A stretch of 64,000 nt of DNA, taken from Streptomyces sp. NBC_00775 (GTDB taxonomy: Bacteria; Actinomycetota; Actinomycetes; Streptomycetales; Streptomycetaceae). Under the pieces are notes generated by a model. It saw only the letters and a program-made list of their open reading frames with translations. It did not search any database and was not told where the DNA came from. A program made the translations under genes and the position numbers. The first letter of the stretch is position 1. Each line of letters begins with the position of its first letter. The stretch lies in NCBI RefSeq assembly GCF_036347135.1, contig NZ_CP108938.1:2046001-2110000 (forward strand), written 5' to 3'. Of the stretch, positions 34,687 to 42,869 are shown piece by piece.

Positions 34687-35253
34687 TCAGCTCTTGAATT
34701 CGCTTTCGATGACGTCCTTGATGCGCTCCACGGTCGCCGCCAGATCCTTTTCCAGCTTGGCTCCCCAGTCGGCGAAGAACGCCTGCTTCCGCTCCGCGTC
34801 CATCTCCGCGGTGATCCCCCGGATTCCCTCCGTCGGGGCGCCCATCCTGAAGTGATGGACCAGTCGGCTGCCGCCGCCCTCGGCCTCGATGTCGAAGGTC
34901 CAGACGCTCTCCTGCTTCCGCCCCGTCGAGTCCTGGATCGCCCAGGAGAAGGTGACGCCGGCCTCGGCCGCGACCACCTCGGAACGGGTGCTCCACGCAC
35001 CGCGCACGACGGGGGCCCACGCGACCACGTCCTCGTCACGGTGGTTGTCACCGCGGAAGACGGCACCCACGGTGGCGGCTTCGCCCTCCACCCACTCCCC
35101 GCCGACACACTCCTCGCTCCAGTCGCCGCTGCGGCCGAGGTCGCTGACGACGGAGTAGACCTGAAGGGGCGTGGCGTCGATGTGCACGTCGGCCGCGACC
35201 TTGAACAGAGAGCTTTCCTCAACGACGTTTTCACTCACGGTCTTGTCACCCAC
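34687..35253 (-). CDS. SRPBCC (START/polyketide-cyclase-like) protein
   Basis: A 188-residue helix-grip protein. ADVHIDATPLQVYSVVSDLG is the classic SRPBCC start, followed by GDWSEECVGGEW, VVAAEAGVTFSWAIQD, and the long C-terminal helix ADWGAKLEKDLAATVERIKD. Such proteins bind hydrophobic ligands in a deep cavity and may act as cyclases, aromatases or binding proteins. GTG 35253 is preferred with GGGAG ten bases ahead; a 15-base near-repeat (GACAAGACCGTG twice) makes GTG 35238 a rival. It is the first gene of the nitrous acid operon, 40 bases before the ligase. Confidence 0.78.
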   Translation of the reverse strand: MGDKTVSENVVEESSLFKVAADVHIDATPLQVYSVVSDLGRSGDWSEECVGGEWVEGEAATVGAVFRGDNHRDEDVVAWAPVVRGAWSTRSEVVAAEAGVTFSWAIQDSTGRKQESVWTFDIEAEGGGSRLVHHFRMGAPTEGIRGITAEMDAERKQAFFADWGAKLEKDLAATVERIKDVIESEFKS

Positions 35254-35450
35254 GGTCTTGTCACTCCCGGTGTTTTCCGCTGATGCCGGAATGCTGCGCC
35301 GGCTGGAAGGCGTGAGCAAAAAGGCCTGTGAGGGTCCGTCAAGTCCAACGGTCACCGTTTCTGCGGGACTTGGAGCTTGAGGCTCGGGACTTGACGAAGA
35401 ATGCGTGGGCTTCGCGCGAGTGCCCTCCCCCGGTGGAAGAATCCAGGGCC
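35254..35450. promoter_or_regulatory. Divergent promoter with long inverted repeat
   Basis: CGTCAAGTCC (35337-35346) and GGACTTGACG (35387-35396) form a perfect 10-bp inverted repeat spaced by 40 bases, with another partial GGGACTTG between them. They stand between the nitrous acid operon and the quinone oxidoreductase gene. The half-site GACTTGAC also occurs in the promoter at 2250-2278, which suggests either a shared regulator or a shared -35 element. Confidence 0.5.
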
Positions 35451-36422
35451 ATGCGTGCCGCCTATGCCGAACAGCTCGGCCCACCCGACGTCATTCGCTA
35501 CGGACAGCTCGCCGCACCCGTGCCGGGTCCCGACGAGGTCCTCGTCGACGTACGGGCCACCACGGTCAACCCCGTGGACACCTTTGTCCGTTCAGGGGTC
35601 TTCCGTACGCCGCTGGAGTTCCCCTTCGTCATAGGCCGCGACCTGGTGGGCACGGTCGCGTCGCCCGGGGGCGGGTTCGCCGTCGGCGACGCGGTGTGGT
35701 GCAACAGCCTCGGCCACGGCGGCCGTCAGGGGGCGGCGGCCGAGCAGGCGGTGGTGCCGGTGGACCGGCTCTACCGGCTCCCGCCGGGCGTGGCTCCCGA
35801 GATCGCGGTGGCCGTGGTCCACCCGGCCGCCACCGCGTATCTCGCCCTGTTCACCCACGGCGGTCTGTGCCCGGGCGAGACGGTCCTGGTCGCCGGGGCC
35901 GCGGGCAACGTGGGCGCCGCGCTGGTGGTCCTCGCGGTGCGCGCGGGTGCCCGTGTGATCGCGACGGCGGCGGCTCGCGACCACGACTACTGCCGGAGTC
36001 TGGGGGCGGCCGAGATCGTGGACTACCGCGACCTCGACCTCACTCGCCGCCTCGCGGAGCTGGCCCCCGCCGGAGTCGACGTCCACGTCGACACCTCCGG
36101 CCGCAACGACCTCACCTCCGCCGTCGCCCTCCTCGCCCACCGCGGCCGCATCGTCCTGCTGGCCGGCGCCAAGGACGAACCCGTCCTCCCGGTCGGCCCC
36201 CTCTACATGAAGGACGCCTCCGTGCGGGGCTTCGCCATATCCCACGCCACCCCCTCGGAACTCGCCTCGGCGGCGACCACCATCAACGACCTGCTGTCCC
36301 GGGGCCTGTTGCACCCCCGCGCCATGGAGCCGCTGCCCCTCAGCACCGCCGCGGACGTCCACCACCGCATGGAACGCGGTGAACTCCACGGCAAACGGAT
36401 CGTCCTGCACACCAACTCCTGA
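35451..36422 (+). CDS. Zinc-free medium-chain (quinone oxidoreductase-like) dehydrogenase
   Basis: A 323-residue MDR-superfamily protein of the zeta-crystallin/quinone oxidoreductase group. It starts MRAAYAEQLGPPDVIRYGQL and has VNPVDTFVRSGVF, a NADPH-binding VLVAGAAGNVGAALVVLAV, and GRIVLLAGAKDEP. No catalytic-zinc Cys/His set is evident. Members reduce quinones or enones with NADPH. Divergent from the diazo operon, it could reduce a quinone-like or quinone diazide intermediate. The initiation site is weak (GGAAGA some way ahead), but the ATG is the only good choice. Confidence 0.85.
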   Translation: MRAAYAEQLGPPDVIRYGQLAAPVPGPDEVLVDVRATTVNPVDTFVRSGVFRTPLEFPFVIGRDLVGTVASPGGGFAVGDAVWCNSLGHGGRQGAAAEQAVVPVDRLYRLPPGVAPEIAVAVVHPAATAYLALFTHGGLCPGETVLVAGAAGNVGAALVVLAVRAGARVIATAAARDHDYCRSLGAAEIVDYRDLDLTRRLAELAPAGVDVHVDTSGRNDLTSAVALLAHRGRIVLLAGAKDEPVLPVGPLYMKDASVRGFAISHATPSELASAATTINDLLSRGLLHPRAMEPLPLSTAADVHHRMERGELHGKRIVLHTNS

Positions 36423-36439
36423 ACCGCCGCCGGGTTCCT

Positions 36440-36693
36440 CGCCCCCGCCGCCCCTACCCGTCCCATCCCCAGGGGCTCCGCCCCTTCGACCCCGTTCGGT
36501 TGCGTGTCGGGTGCGGGTGGGTGGGGGCTGGTCGCGCAGTTCCCCGCGCCCCTAACGGCGCGGGGCTGCGCCCCGCGATCCCCCGCCCGCCCCCAGTTCT
36601 TTAGGGGCGCGGGGAACTGCGCAATCTTTTAGGGGGGTCTGGGGGCGCAGCCCCCAGGAACGGGATGGGACGGGTAGGGGCGGCGGGGGCGAA
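36440..36693. repeat. Intergenic repeat family, copy 2 (double, inverted)
   Basis: Outer arms (36440-36468 and 36663-36693) are inverted copies of the arms at 27995/28265, enclosing core copies at about 36535-36553 and 36603-36622. It lies between the convergent oxidoreductase and histidine kinase genes. Confidence 0.82.
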
Positions 36694-36703
36694 AATCCCG
36701 CCG

Positions 36704-38008
36704 TCACCCACCCCACGGCAGCCACGCCCGGACCAGAAACCCCCCGTCCCCCTCACCCCCGTGCTCCAACCAGCCCCCCGCCAACGTCGCCCGCTCCGTA
36801 AGCCCAATGAGCCCCTGCCCCGACCCGGGGACATGGGGAACGTCCCCCGGCGGCGCGGGATTGTGGACGGACACCGTCAGGCCGTCCCCGGGCGCCCCGC
36901 GGAGCGTCACCGTGACCTCGGCCCCCGGCGCGTGCTTACGCGCGTTCGTCAGCCCCTCCTGAGCGATCCGGTACGCGGTACGCCCAACGGACGCGGGAAC
37001 GACGGCCGGATCGGCGACACGGTTGTCGAGGACGACCTTCATACCGGCCGAGCGGGACTCGGCGACCAGCCCGTCGAGCCCGCCGAGCGTCGGCTGCGGC
37101 CGCCCCGCATCGTCGGAGTCCCCCGCCCGCAACACCCCGATGATCTCCCGCAGATCCTGCAACGCCTCGTGCGCGCTCTCCCGGATCACCCCGGCCGCCC
37201 GTGCGACCTCCTCGCGCGGCGCGTCCGGCCGGAACTCCAGCGCCCCCGCGTGCACGCTCAGCAGGGTGAGCCGATGCGCGAGCACGTCGTGCATCTCGCG
37301 CGCGATGGCCTCGCGGGCGAGCCGCTGCGCCTGCTCGGCCCGCAGCTCCGCCTCCGTCTCGGCCCGCCGCGCCCGGTCCCGCAGACTCAGCATGAGCTGG
37401 CGCTTGGACCGTACGAACATGCCCCAGCCGACCACCGTCGCGGTGAGCAGCGCGGTGACGGCGACCGCGGCGGCGTACGACAGGTCGGGGTCGGGGCGCA
37501 GCCAGAAGAACAGCGGGGTCAGCGCGAGCGAGACACCGGCGAGCCATCCCACGTACTTGAAGGGCCGGTGCACGGCGAGCGTGAACAGAGCCACCATGGC
37601 CGCGCCGCCCGCGGTGTTCGAGACCAGCCCGACCGAGACCATCGCCACCGCGAGCCCCAGCGGCCGGCGCCGCCGCAGCCAGACCGCCGCGCAGGCGAGC
37701 GCGCCGAGCCACTGGTCGGCGACGGCGAGACCGTGCGGGGTGTTCGGGTCGTGGTTCAGCGTGTTCGCGGCCGCCAGCCCGATGACGACGGCCAGCAGGA
37801 AGCATCCGAAGTCGACGAACCAGTCGCGCACGGTGCGCCGTGGCCGCCCGCCCCGGCCCGCGTGTTCGGCGTCGGGGTCCAGCTCGGCGACCACGGCCGA
37901 GGGCAGCAGCCATCGCCGCCCGGGCAGGGCCTGCCCAGCGGGCACCGGCCGCCTGGCCAGTCCCTCCGCCGAAGACGCCGTCTCACGCGCCGGATGGTCA
38001 CCACTCAC
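36704..38008 (-). CDS. Membrane sensor histidine kinase (NarL-system type)
   Basis: A 434-residue kinase. About five or six membrane helices (FGCFLLAVVIGLAAANTL onward) are followed by a coiled segment, then a HisKA_3 dimerisation helix with the phospho-acceptor His in REMHDVLAHRLTLLSVHAGA. An ATPase domain follows (AYRIAQEGLTNARKHAPGAE as N box, GSGQGLIGLTERATLAGG as G box). GTG 38008 begins a sensible N-terminus; the frame is open beyond it. No response regulator lies next to it, so it is an orphan here. It sits just past the cluster edge. Confidence 0.85.
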   Translation of the reverse strand: MSGDHPARETASSAEGLARRPVPAGQALPGRRWLLPSAVVAELDPDAEHAGRGGRPRRTVRDWFVDFGCFLLAVVIGLAAANTLNHDPNTPHGLAVADQWLGALACAAVWLRRRRPLGLAVAMVSVGLVSNTAGGAAMVALFTLAVHRPFKYVGWLAGVSLALTPLFFWLRPDPDLSYAAAVAVTALLTATVVGWGMFVRSKRQLMLSLRDRARRAETEAELRAEQAQRLAREAIAREMHDVLAHRLTLLSVHAGALEFRPDAPREEVARAAGVIRESAHEALQDLREIIGVLRAGDSDDAGRPQPTLGGLDGLVAESRSAGMKVVLDNRVADPAVVPASVGRTAYRIAQEGLTNARKHAPGAEVTVTLRGAPGDGLTVSVHNPAPPGDVPHVPGSGQGLIGLTERATLAGGWLEHGGEGDGGFLVRAWLPWGG

Positions 38009-38186
38009 GGTCGACAAATCTACGCAGCCGCGCCCGCCGCCACCTCCCCGCGACCGGGATCGCCGACCAAAGTCGCACCACTTCAGACTTTCGTCCCGCC
38101 CCGTCGCGACGACCCGCGACTTCGGCCGGACATGCCTCACCCCGCGGCCGATGAACGTGGGGGAGCCGCGGGGCGAGGGCCATGAC

Positions 38187-38395
38187 ATGAAGCGGATGCT
38201 GGAGCTGTTCGGTTGTGTCGCCCTGGTTCAGGGCGCCCTGGGCCTGGTGCACGGGATCACCGGCCGACCGCACGGGTGGGGGCTCGTGCAGAGCGGCTCG
38301 GTTTCCTCGACGGCTACGAGAGCTGCGCGAGCGTCGCACTTCTCGTACTGGCGTTCGCGCTGTTCGCCGCCGCCGGGAGCCGGAAGCCCGGCTGA
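38187..38395 (+). pseudogene. Frameshifted small membrane protein gene
   Basis: The frame from ATG 38187 reads MKRMLELFGCVALVQGALGL and LVHGITGRPHGWGLVQ, then becomes nonsense. The frame starting near 38294 continues with RLGFLDGYESCASVALLVLA and ends FALFAAAGSRKPG with a stop at 38393-38395. Together they make a coherent two-helix protein of about 69 residues. One base seems missing at 38291-38294, or there is a sequencing error. The joined sequence resembles a short hypothetical membrane protein common in Streptomyces. Confidence 0.65.
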
Positions 38396-38487
38396 ACGCG
38401 GACCGGGCTTCCGGCGGACCGGTCACCGGTGGACCACCGGCGGGTCACCATCCGATCAGGAGCCGATCAGGAGCCGATCGCAGCGGA

Positions 38488-38886
38488 TCAGCAGCTGAAG
38501 TTGATCAGCTTGAAGGTGACGTAGTGGTCCGAGGTGTAGTAGTCCTCCTGCGTCTTCTGACCGGTCACGATGCGACGGGCACCACGCGTCGAGGAGCCGG
38601 GCGTGATGACCGTGTACTCGTGGTAGTAGCCGGTGGACTGGGAGGGCAGGACGCCCTCCCGGTTCTGGAAGACGACCCCGTCCTGCGAGTACGGGAAGGG
38701 ACCTCCCGAATCGATCAGGTCCAGCGTGTCGTACGCCTGTGACGGCAGCGCGCTGTAACAGATGCTGCCCACGGCAGTCGCCGCCGCGTTGGCCGGTACC
38801 ACGGCGGTGCCGCCGATGAGCAGGGCGGACATGAGGGCGACAAGAGCGCCGATGCGGGTGGTTCGTGGGGGGAATCTCATGGACAT
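38488..38886 (-). CDS. Secreted guanyl-specific ribonuclease (RNase Sa/T1 family)
   Basis: A 132-residue secreted protein. A signal peptide (IGALVALMSALLIGGTAVVP, cut near ANA-A) precedes a mature domain close to RNase Sa: SICYSALPSQAYDTLDLI, GGPFPYSQDGVVFQNRE, GYYHEYTVITPG (catalytic Glu), RGARRIVTG (Arg), EDYYTSDHYVTF (His). Both disulfide Cys are present (SICYS and the final C). It cleaves RNA after guanosine outside the cell. No barstar-like inhibitor gene is adjacent. ATG 38880 is an alternative start. Confidence 0.93.
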   Translation of the reverse strand: MSMRFPPRTTRIGALVALMSALLIGGTAVVPANAAATAVGSICYSALPSQAYDTLDLIDSGGPFPYSQDGVVFQNREGVLPSQSTGYYHEYTVITPGSSTRGARRIVTGQKTQEDYYTSDHYVTFKLINFSC

Positions 38887-38966
38887 AGAATGACGCGCGT
38901 AGACCCTGGCATGTCAATGTCAAGGTAAGGGTTTTCTCCCGCCAAGTCCGATGAGTTTTCCGGGAG

Positions 38967-39872
38967 TTAACCTGCCGACCGGCGTCCCCACGCGGTCCCC
39001 GCGAGGACGAGTACGCCGCCCATCAGCCCCAATGCGCCAAGGCGTTCACCGCCGAGGGCGATCCCCGCGGCGGCGGCCCACAGAGGCTCGGTGCCGAGCA
39101 GCAGGCTGACCCGGGACGGCGAGGTCCGGCGTACCGCCCACATCTGCACGAAGAAGGCGAACAGCGTGCAGAACGCCGAGAGGAAGAGCAGTCCGGCCCA
39201 CTCCCGCGCGCCGAAACCCGCGGCCGTGCTCCACGGCGTGGCGTCGGAGCCGGTGCACAGTACGGCGAACACCGCCACGGCGGCGCCCAGTTGGGCAGTG
39301 GTGAGCGACAGCGCGTCGGCGCCCTGGACGGACTTGATACGGGACATGGCTAGCACGTGCACGGTCCGGACGAGGGCCGCGAGGAGCATCAGCAGATCGC
39401 CCTGCGAGGGGCGGGTGAAGCCGCCGCCCTGGGTGAGCAGCACGACGCCGAGCACGGAGACACCGGCCGCGGCGAGGAACGCGCGCGAGGGCCGGACACG
39501 GGTCACCGCCGCTTCGGCGAGCGGCGTGAAGATCATGGTGAGGCTGATGATGAGGCCGGCGTTGGTCGCCGAGGTGTGGACGACGCCGTACGTCTCCAGG
39601 AGGAAGATCCCGCTCAGGATGAGCCCGAGCACTCCGGCCCCGCGCCACTGCGCTGCCGTCAGGGCCCGCAGCGACCGCCATCCCGCCGTCACCAGCACCG
39701 GCAGCACGATCGCGAAGCGCAGCACCAGCACGGCGATCACCGTCCGTGCGGTGGTGATGTCCTTGGCGGCGAGATAGCTCGCACCCCACACCACCGCCAC
39801 GAGCAGCACGGGCAGGTCGGTGAGCCAGGCACGGCGGGGCGCGAGCGCGCCGGGTACGGCGATCGAGGACAT
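38967..39872 (-). CDS. EamA/DMT-superfamily transporter
   Basis: A 301-residue membrane protein with ten helices in two EamA repeats: LPVLLVAVVWGASYLAAKDI in the first and LFLSAFCTLFAFFVQMWAVR in the second, followed by LLLGTEPLWAAAAGIALGGE. Such proteins usually export amino acids or other small metabolites. ATG 39872 was chosen as it directly precedes the first hydrophobic stretch; the frame extends to about 39944. It is a single gene, with no link to the cluster evident. Confidence 0.88.
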   Translation of the reverse strand: MSSIAVPGALAPRRAWLTDLPVLLVAVVWGASYLAAKDITTARTVIAVLVLRFAIVLPVLVTAGWRSLRALTAAQWRGAGVLGLILSGIFLLETYGVVHTSATNAGLIISLTMIFTPLAEAAVTRVRPSRAFLAAAGVSVLGVVLLTQGGGFTRPSQGDLLMLLAALVRTVHVLAMSRIKSVQGADALSLTTAQLGAAVAVFAVLCTGSDATPWSTAAGFGAREWAGLLFLSAFCTLFAFFVQMWAVRRTSPSRVSLLLGTEPLWAAAAGIALGGERLGALGLMGGVLVLAGTAWGRRSAG

Positions 39873-40028
39873 GGGAGCGGTCTCCAGCGGTTGTCGCAGG
39901 ACAGGCAGCGCGGAGACGTCGGCGCTCCCACGGGGGACGATCACCGTACAGGCGGGGGTGGATGAGGGCTACACCCTTTTCTTCCGCTGAGCGGTTCCGC
40001 GAACGCGCCCGCACTTCCCCGGCAGCGC

Positions 40029-40637
40029 TCAGTAGCTCCCGTACGTGGGGCGGCCCTCCCGCTCGTACGTGTGGAGGGCGACGCCCGCGCTCGTGATGCT
40101 GCCCCGGGCGTGCCGGAACGCGGTGGGGACGGCGCCCTCACCGAAGAGGCGGCGGCCGGTGCCGAGTACGACCGGGAAGGTCAGCAGGTGCAGGGTGTCG
40201 ACCAGGCCGAGCGCGAACAGGGACTGGGCGAGGGCACCGCTGCCGTGGACCTGGAGTTCGCCGTCGATGCGCTCCTTGAGGGAGGTGACCTCCTTGCCCA
40301 GCTCGCCGGCGATCACCGTCGTACCGTTCCAGTCGGCGTGCGTGAGGCTCGACGAAGCGACGTACTTGGGCAGGGAGTTCAGCTGGGAGGCGATCGGGTT
40401 GTCCGGGTCGGTGACTTTCGGCCAGTAGCCCGCGAAGATCTCGTACGTCCGCCGGCCCAGCAGGAAGGAGTCCGCGCGGGAGATGACACCGGTGATGAAG
40501 CGTCCGAACTCCTCGTCCCCGTACGGAACGCTCCAGCCGCCGTGCTCGAAGCCGCCGCTCGGGTCCTCCTCGGGACCGCCCGGGGCCTGCATGACGCCGT
40601 CGAGGGTGACGAAACTCGTGAGGATGAGCTTGCCCAT
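40029..40637 (-). CDS. Dihydrofolate reductase/RibD C-terminal-like reductase
   Basis: A 202-residue protein of the RibD C-terminal/DHFR fold: KLILTSFVTLDGVMQAPGGP at the N-terminus, FLLGRRTYEIFAGYW, ELQVHGSGALAQSLFALGLV, and HLLTFPVVLGTGRRLFGEG. Members are NADPH-dependent reductases of unknown substrate, often called YyaP/YwjB-like. It is divergent from the SDR gene at 40775. Confidence 0.88.
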   Translation of the reverse strand: MGKLILTSFVTLDGVMQAPGGPEEDPSGGFEHGGWSVPYGDEEFGRFITGVISRADSFLLGRRTYEIFAGYWPKVTDPDNPIASQLNSLPKYVASSSLTHADWNGTTVIAGELGKEVTSLKERIDGELQVHGSGALAQSLFALGLVDTLHLLTFPVVLGTGRRLFGEGAVPTAFRHARGSITSAGVALHTYEREGRPTYGSY

Positions 40638-40774
40638 GGAGGGTGCCTTCTTCCTTCGGTGGGGTCTGCTGTCATCAGGGCAGACCCCATGGGCACCCGC
40701 AACTCATCGGTCCACCGGAACGCGGTGTCCGTTCGCCGCCAGTATCTCGGTGCCGCGGCGGCTGAGATGGACGC
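40638..40774. other. Divergent intergenic region
   Basis: 137 bases between the divergent reductase and SDR genes. It must contain both promoters, but I recognise no clear operator. Confidence 0.3.
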
Positions 40775-41524
40775 ATGACCTCACAACGAACCATGAACGG
40801 CAAAGTGGCCCTGGTGACTGGCGGGAGCCGCGGTATCGGGGCGGCGACGGCGGTACGGCTCGCCCGGGAGGGCGCGGATGTGGCCGTCACGTACGTGCGC
40901 GGCAAGGAGGACGCGGACGACGTCGTGCGCGCCGTCGAGGCGCTCGGGCGGCGCGGGGTGGCTCTGCGGGCGGACTCCGCGGAGCCGGAGGAGGCCGCCG
41001 GTGCCGTGCGGCGCGCGGCGGAGGAGCTGGGCGGCCTCGACGTCCTCGTGAACAACGTGGGCGTAGGTGTGCTCGCCCCGCTGGACAGCCTCTCTCTCGC
41101 CGATGTCGACCGGGTCCTCGCCGTGAACGTACGCGGTGTCTTCCTCGCGTCCCAGGCGGCTGCCTCCCGCATGGACCGCGGCGGGCGGATCGTCACGGTC
41201 GGCACCTGCATGACACAGCGAGTGCCCGGGCCCGGCGGAACCCTCTACGCGACCAGCAAGTCCGCCCTGATCGGCCTCACGAAGGCGCTGGCGCGGGAGC
41301 TGGGGGATCGGGGGATCACCGCGAACATCGTCCATCCCGGGCCGATCGACACGGACATGAATCCGGCGGGTGGGCCGTATGCGGCGGGTCAGGCTTCGAT
41401 GACTGCGCTGGGGCGGTTCGGTGCGGTGGATGACGTGGCGTCGTTGGTGGCGTATCTGGCGGGGGTGGAGGCGGGGTACGTCACCGGGGCGGAGTTCTCG
41501 GTGGACGGGGGGCACGCGGCGTAG
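40775..41524 (+). CDS. Classical SDR-family oxidoreductase (FabG-like)
   Basis: A 249-residue short-chain dehydrogenase: VALVTGGSRGIGAATAVRLA as cofactor loop, VNNVGVGVLAPL as NNAG motif, catalytic Thr/Ser region VTVGTCMTQRVPGPGGTLYATSKSALIG with YxxxK, and VHPGPIDTDMNP. An Arg in the early loop (YVRGKED) suggests NADPH. Substrate unknown; sequence is nearest to 3-oxoacyl reductase-like SDRs. It converges on the allantoicase gene across a repeat element. Confidence 0.88.
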   Translation: MTSQRTMNGKVALVTGGSRGIGAATAVRLAREGADVAVTYVRGKEDADDVVRAVEALGRRGVALRADSAEPEEAAGAVRRAAEELGGLDVLVNNVGVGVLAPLDSLSLADVDRVLAVNVRGVFLASQAAASRMDRGGRIVTVGTCMTQRVPGPGGTLYATSKSALIGLTKALARELGDRGITANIVHPGPIDTDMNPAGGPYAAGQASMTALGRFGAVDDVASLVAYLAGVEAGYVTGAEFSVDGGHAA

Positions 41525-41538
41525 AGCCGGGTTGTTCT

Positions 41539-41643
41539 CGCCCCCGCCGCCCTTACCCGTCCCATCCCTGGGGGCTGCACCCCCAGACCCCCCTCAAAGA
41601 TTGCGCCACAGTCGTCTGCGGGTGGGTGGGGGTTGCTCGCGCA
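41539..41643. repeat. Intergenic repeat family, copy 3 (single)
   Basis: One outer arm (41539-41567, with one base change from the others) and a GGGGGCTGCACCCCCAGACC segment. It runs into the terminator at 41644-41676, which contains both orientations of the core motif. It lies between convergent SDR and allantoicase genes. Confidence 0.75.
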
Positions 41644-41676
41644 GTTCCCCGCGCCCCTAAAAGGGGCGCGGGGAAC
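41644..41676. terminator. Terminator built from the repeat core
   Basis: A perfect 15-bp inverted repeat GTTCCCCGCGCCCCT/AGGGGCGCGGGGAAC with a three-A loop, five bases beyond the allantoicase stop. It shows directly that the repeat's core can form a terminator. Confidence 0.85.
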
Positions 41677-41681
41677 GCTTG

Positions 41682-42797
41682 TCAGCCGCCGAGTTCCTGG
41701 TGGCGGGAGGACAGGTGGGACGTGCCCTCCGGCGTCAGGGAGCCGAACAGGTGGAGTCGGGAGATGCCGCCGTCCGGGAAGATGTCGACGCGCGCGTGGG
41801 TGGCGGTGGCGGGCGCGGCGAGGGTGAAGCGGTGGTTGGTGTCGGGCTGCAGGCGGGTCCGGGGAAGGATCTCGGTCCAGTCGGCGTCGTCGCCGTTCTT
41901 GACGGACACCGACGCCCAGCCCGCCGAGTTGCCCTTCAGATACGCCGTGTCGATCTCGATCGCACGGATCTCGGACTGCGCCACGAGCTGGTACCGAATC
42001 CAGTCGTTCCCCTGGTCCCGACGCCGACGCGTCTCCCAGCCGTCGTCCATCTTGCGGGAGCGCCCCGGCTGAATGGTGTTCGTGGCGGGCGAGTAGAAGA
42101 GGTTGGAGGCGTCCTCCACCTGGCCACCGTTCTCCAGGGCGACCACGTCGAAGGTGCCGAGCACGGACAGCCACTTCGGGTCGGGCACGACCTCGCCGTA
42201 CACGCGCAGCCGGGCGACACCCCCGTCGGGGTGCTGGTTGACACGCAGATGCGTGAAGCGCTGCTCGACGGAGACGGCGAAACCGTTCGCCGCGTGCCCG
42301 CCGACCGCCGTGCGCGGCACGAGCGTCGTCCACTTGACGTCGTCCGCGTGCAGCTCCTCCGGCGAGGGGGAGCCGGCGACCGAGACACCCTCGACCGACA
42401 CCGCCTGCGGGTAGTTGCCACGGAAGTGGGCCGTGTCGATCACGATCCCGCGGATGACGCCGGGCGCGCCCAGCCGGACCAGCGCCCAGTCGTGGTCCTC
42501 GGCCGTCGGCCACGGGTGCTCGGCCGAGACGCCACGGCGCCGCCGGGTCTCCCAGCCGTCCATGATCTTGCCCTTGTGGCCGAAGTGCTCCGGGTCGAAC
42601 TCGGCGGCCCCGGGCAGGAGAAGGTTCTCGCGCTGGGCGAAGAACTCGTCGTTGGCGGCGATGACACCGGCGCCGAGCTGCCGGTCGGCGAGGTTGGCGT
42701 ACTGGGTGAAGGGGAAGTCGGCGGTGCGGTAGTCCGCGTACGGGTCGCCGCCTCCGTAGGGGTTCGCGTCGCCGGTGAAGTGAGGTATCGCCGTCAC
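41682..42797 (-). CDS. alc: Allantoicase
   Basis: A 371-residue allantoicase, hydrolysing allantoate to ureidoglycolate and urea. Two repeated jelly-roll domains are visible: KIMDGWETRRRRGVSAEHPW with GIVIDTAHFRGNYPQAVSVE, and KMDDGWETRRRRDQGNDWIR with AIEIDTAYLKGNSAGWASV. The doubled DGWETRRRR motif is diagnostic. GTG 42797 is preferred over upstream codons because the protein then starts at the family's usual point. It is downstream of allantoinase on the same strand (72-base gap). Confidence 0.94.
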   Translation of the reverse strand: MTAIPHFTGDANPYGGGDPYADYRTADFPFTQYANLADRQLGAGVIAANDEFFAQRENLLLPGAAEFDPEHFGHKGKIMDGWETRRRRGVSAEHPWPTAEDHDWALVRLGAPGVIRGIVIDTAHFRGNYPQAVSVEGVSVAGSPSPEELHADDVKWTTLVPRTAVGGHAANGFAVSVEQRFTHLRVNQHPDGGVARLRVYGEVVPDPKWLSVLGTFDVVALENGGQVEDASNLFYSPATNTIQPGRSRKMDDGWETRRRRDQGNDWIRYQLVAQSEIRAIEIDTAYLKGNSAGWASVSVKNGDDADWTEILPRTRLQPDTNHRFTLAAPATATHARVDIFPDGGISRLHLFGSLTPEGTSHLSSRHQELGG

Positions 42798-42869
42798 GAT
42801 GATCGATCTGCCTTTCGAGGGTCGGCCGCTGCGGGTGCGGGGCATTCAGGGGCTACGGGGGGGCAGGGA

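Noticed and set aside
38426-38440. Terminator after the ribonuclease gene
   Set aside because: CCGGTGG/CCACCGG has only one base between arms, so it could not form a normal hairpin loop; it may be a chance palindrome.
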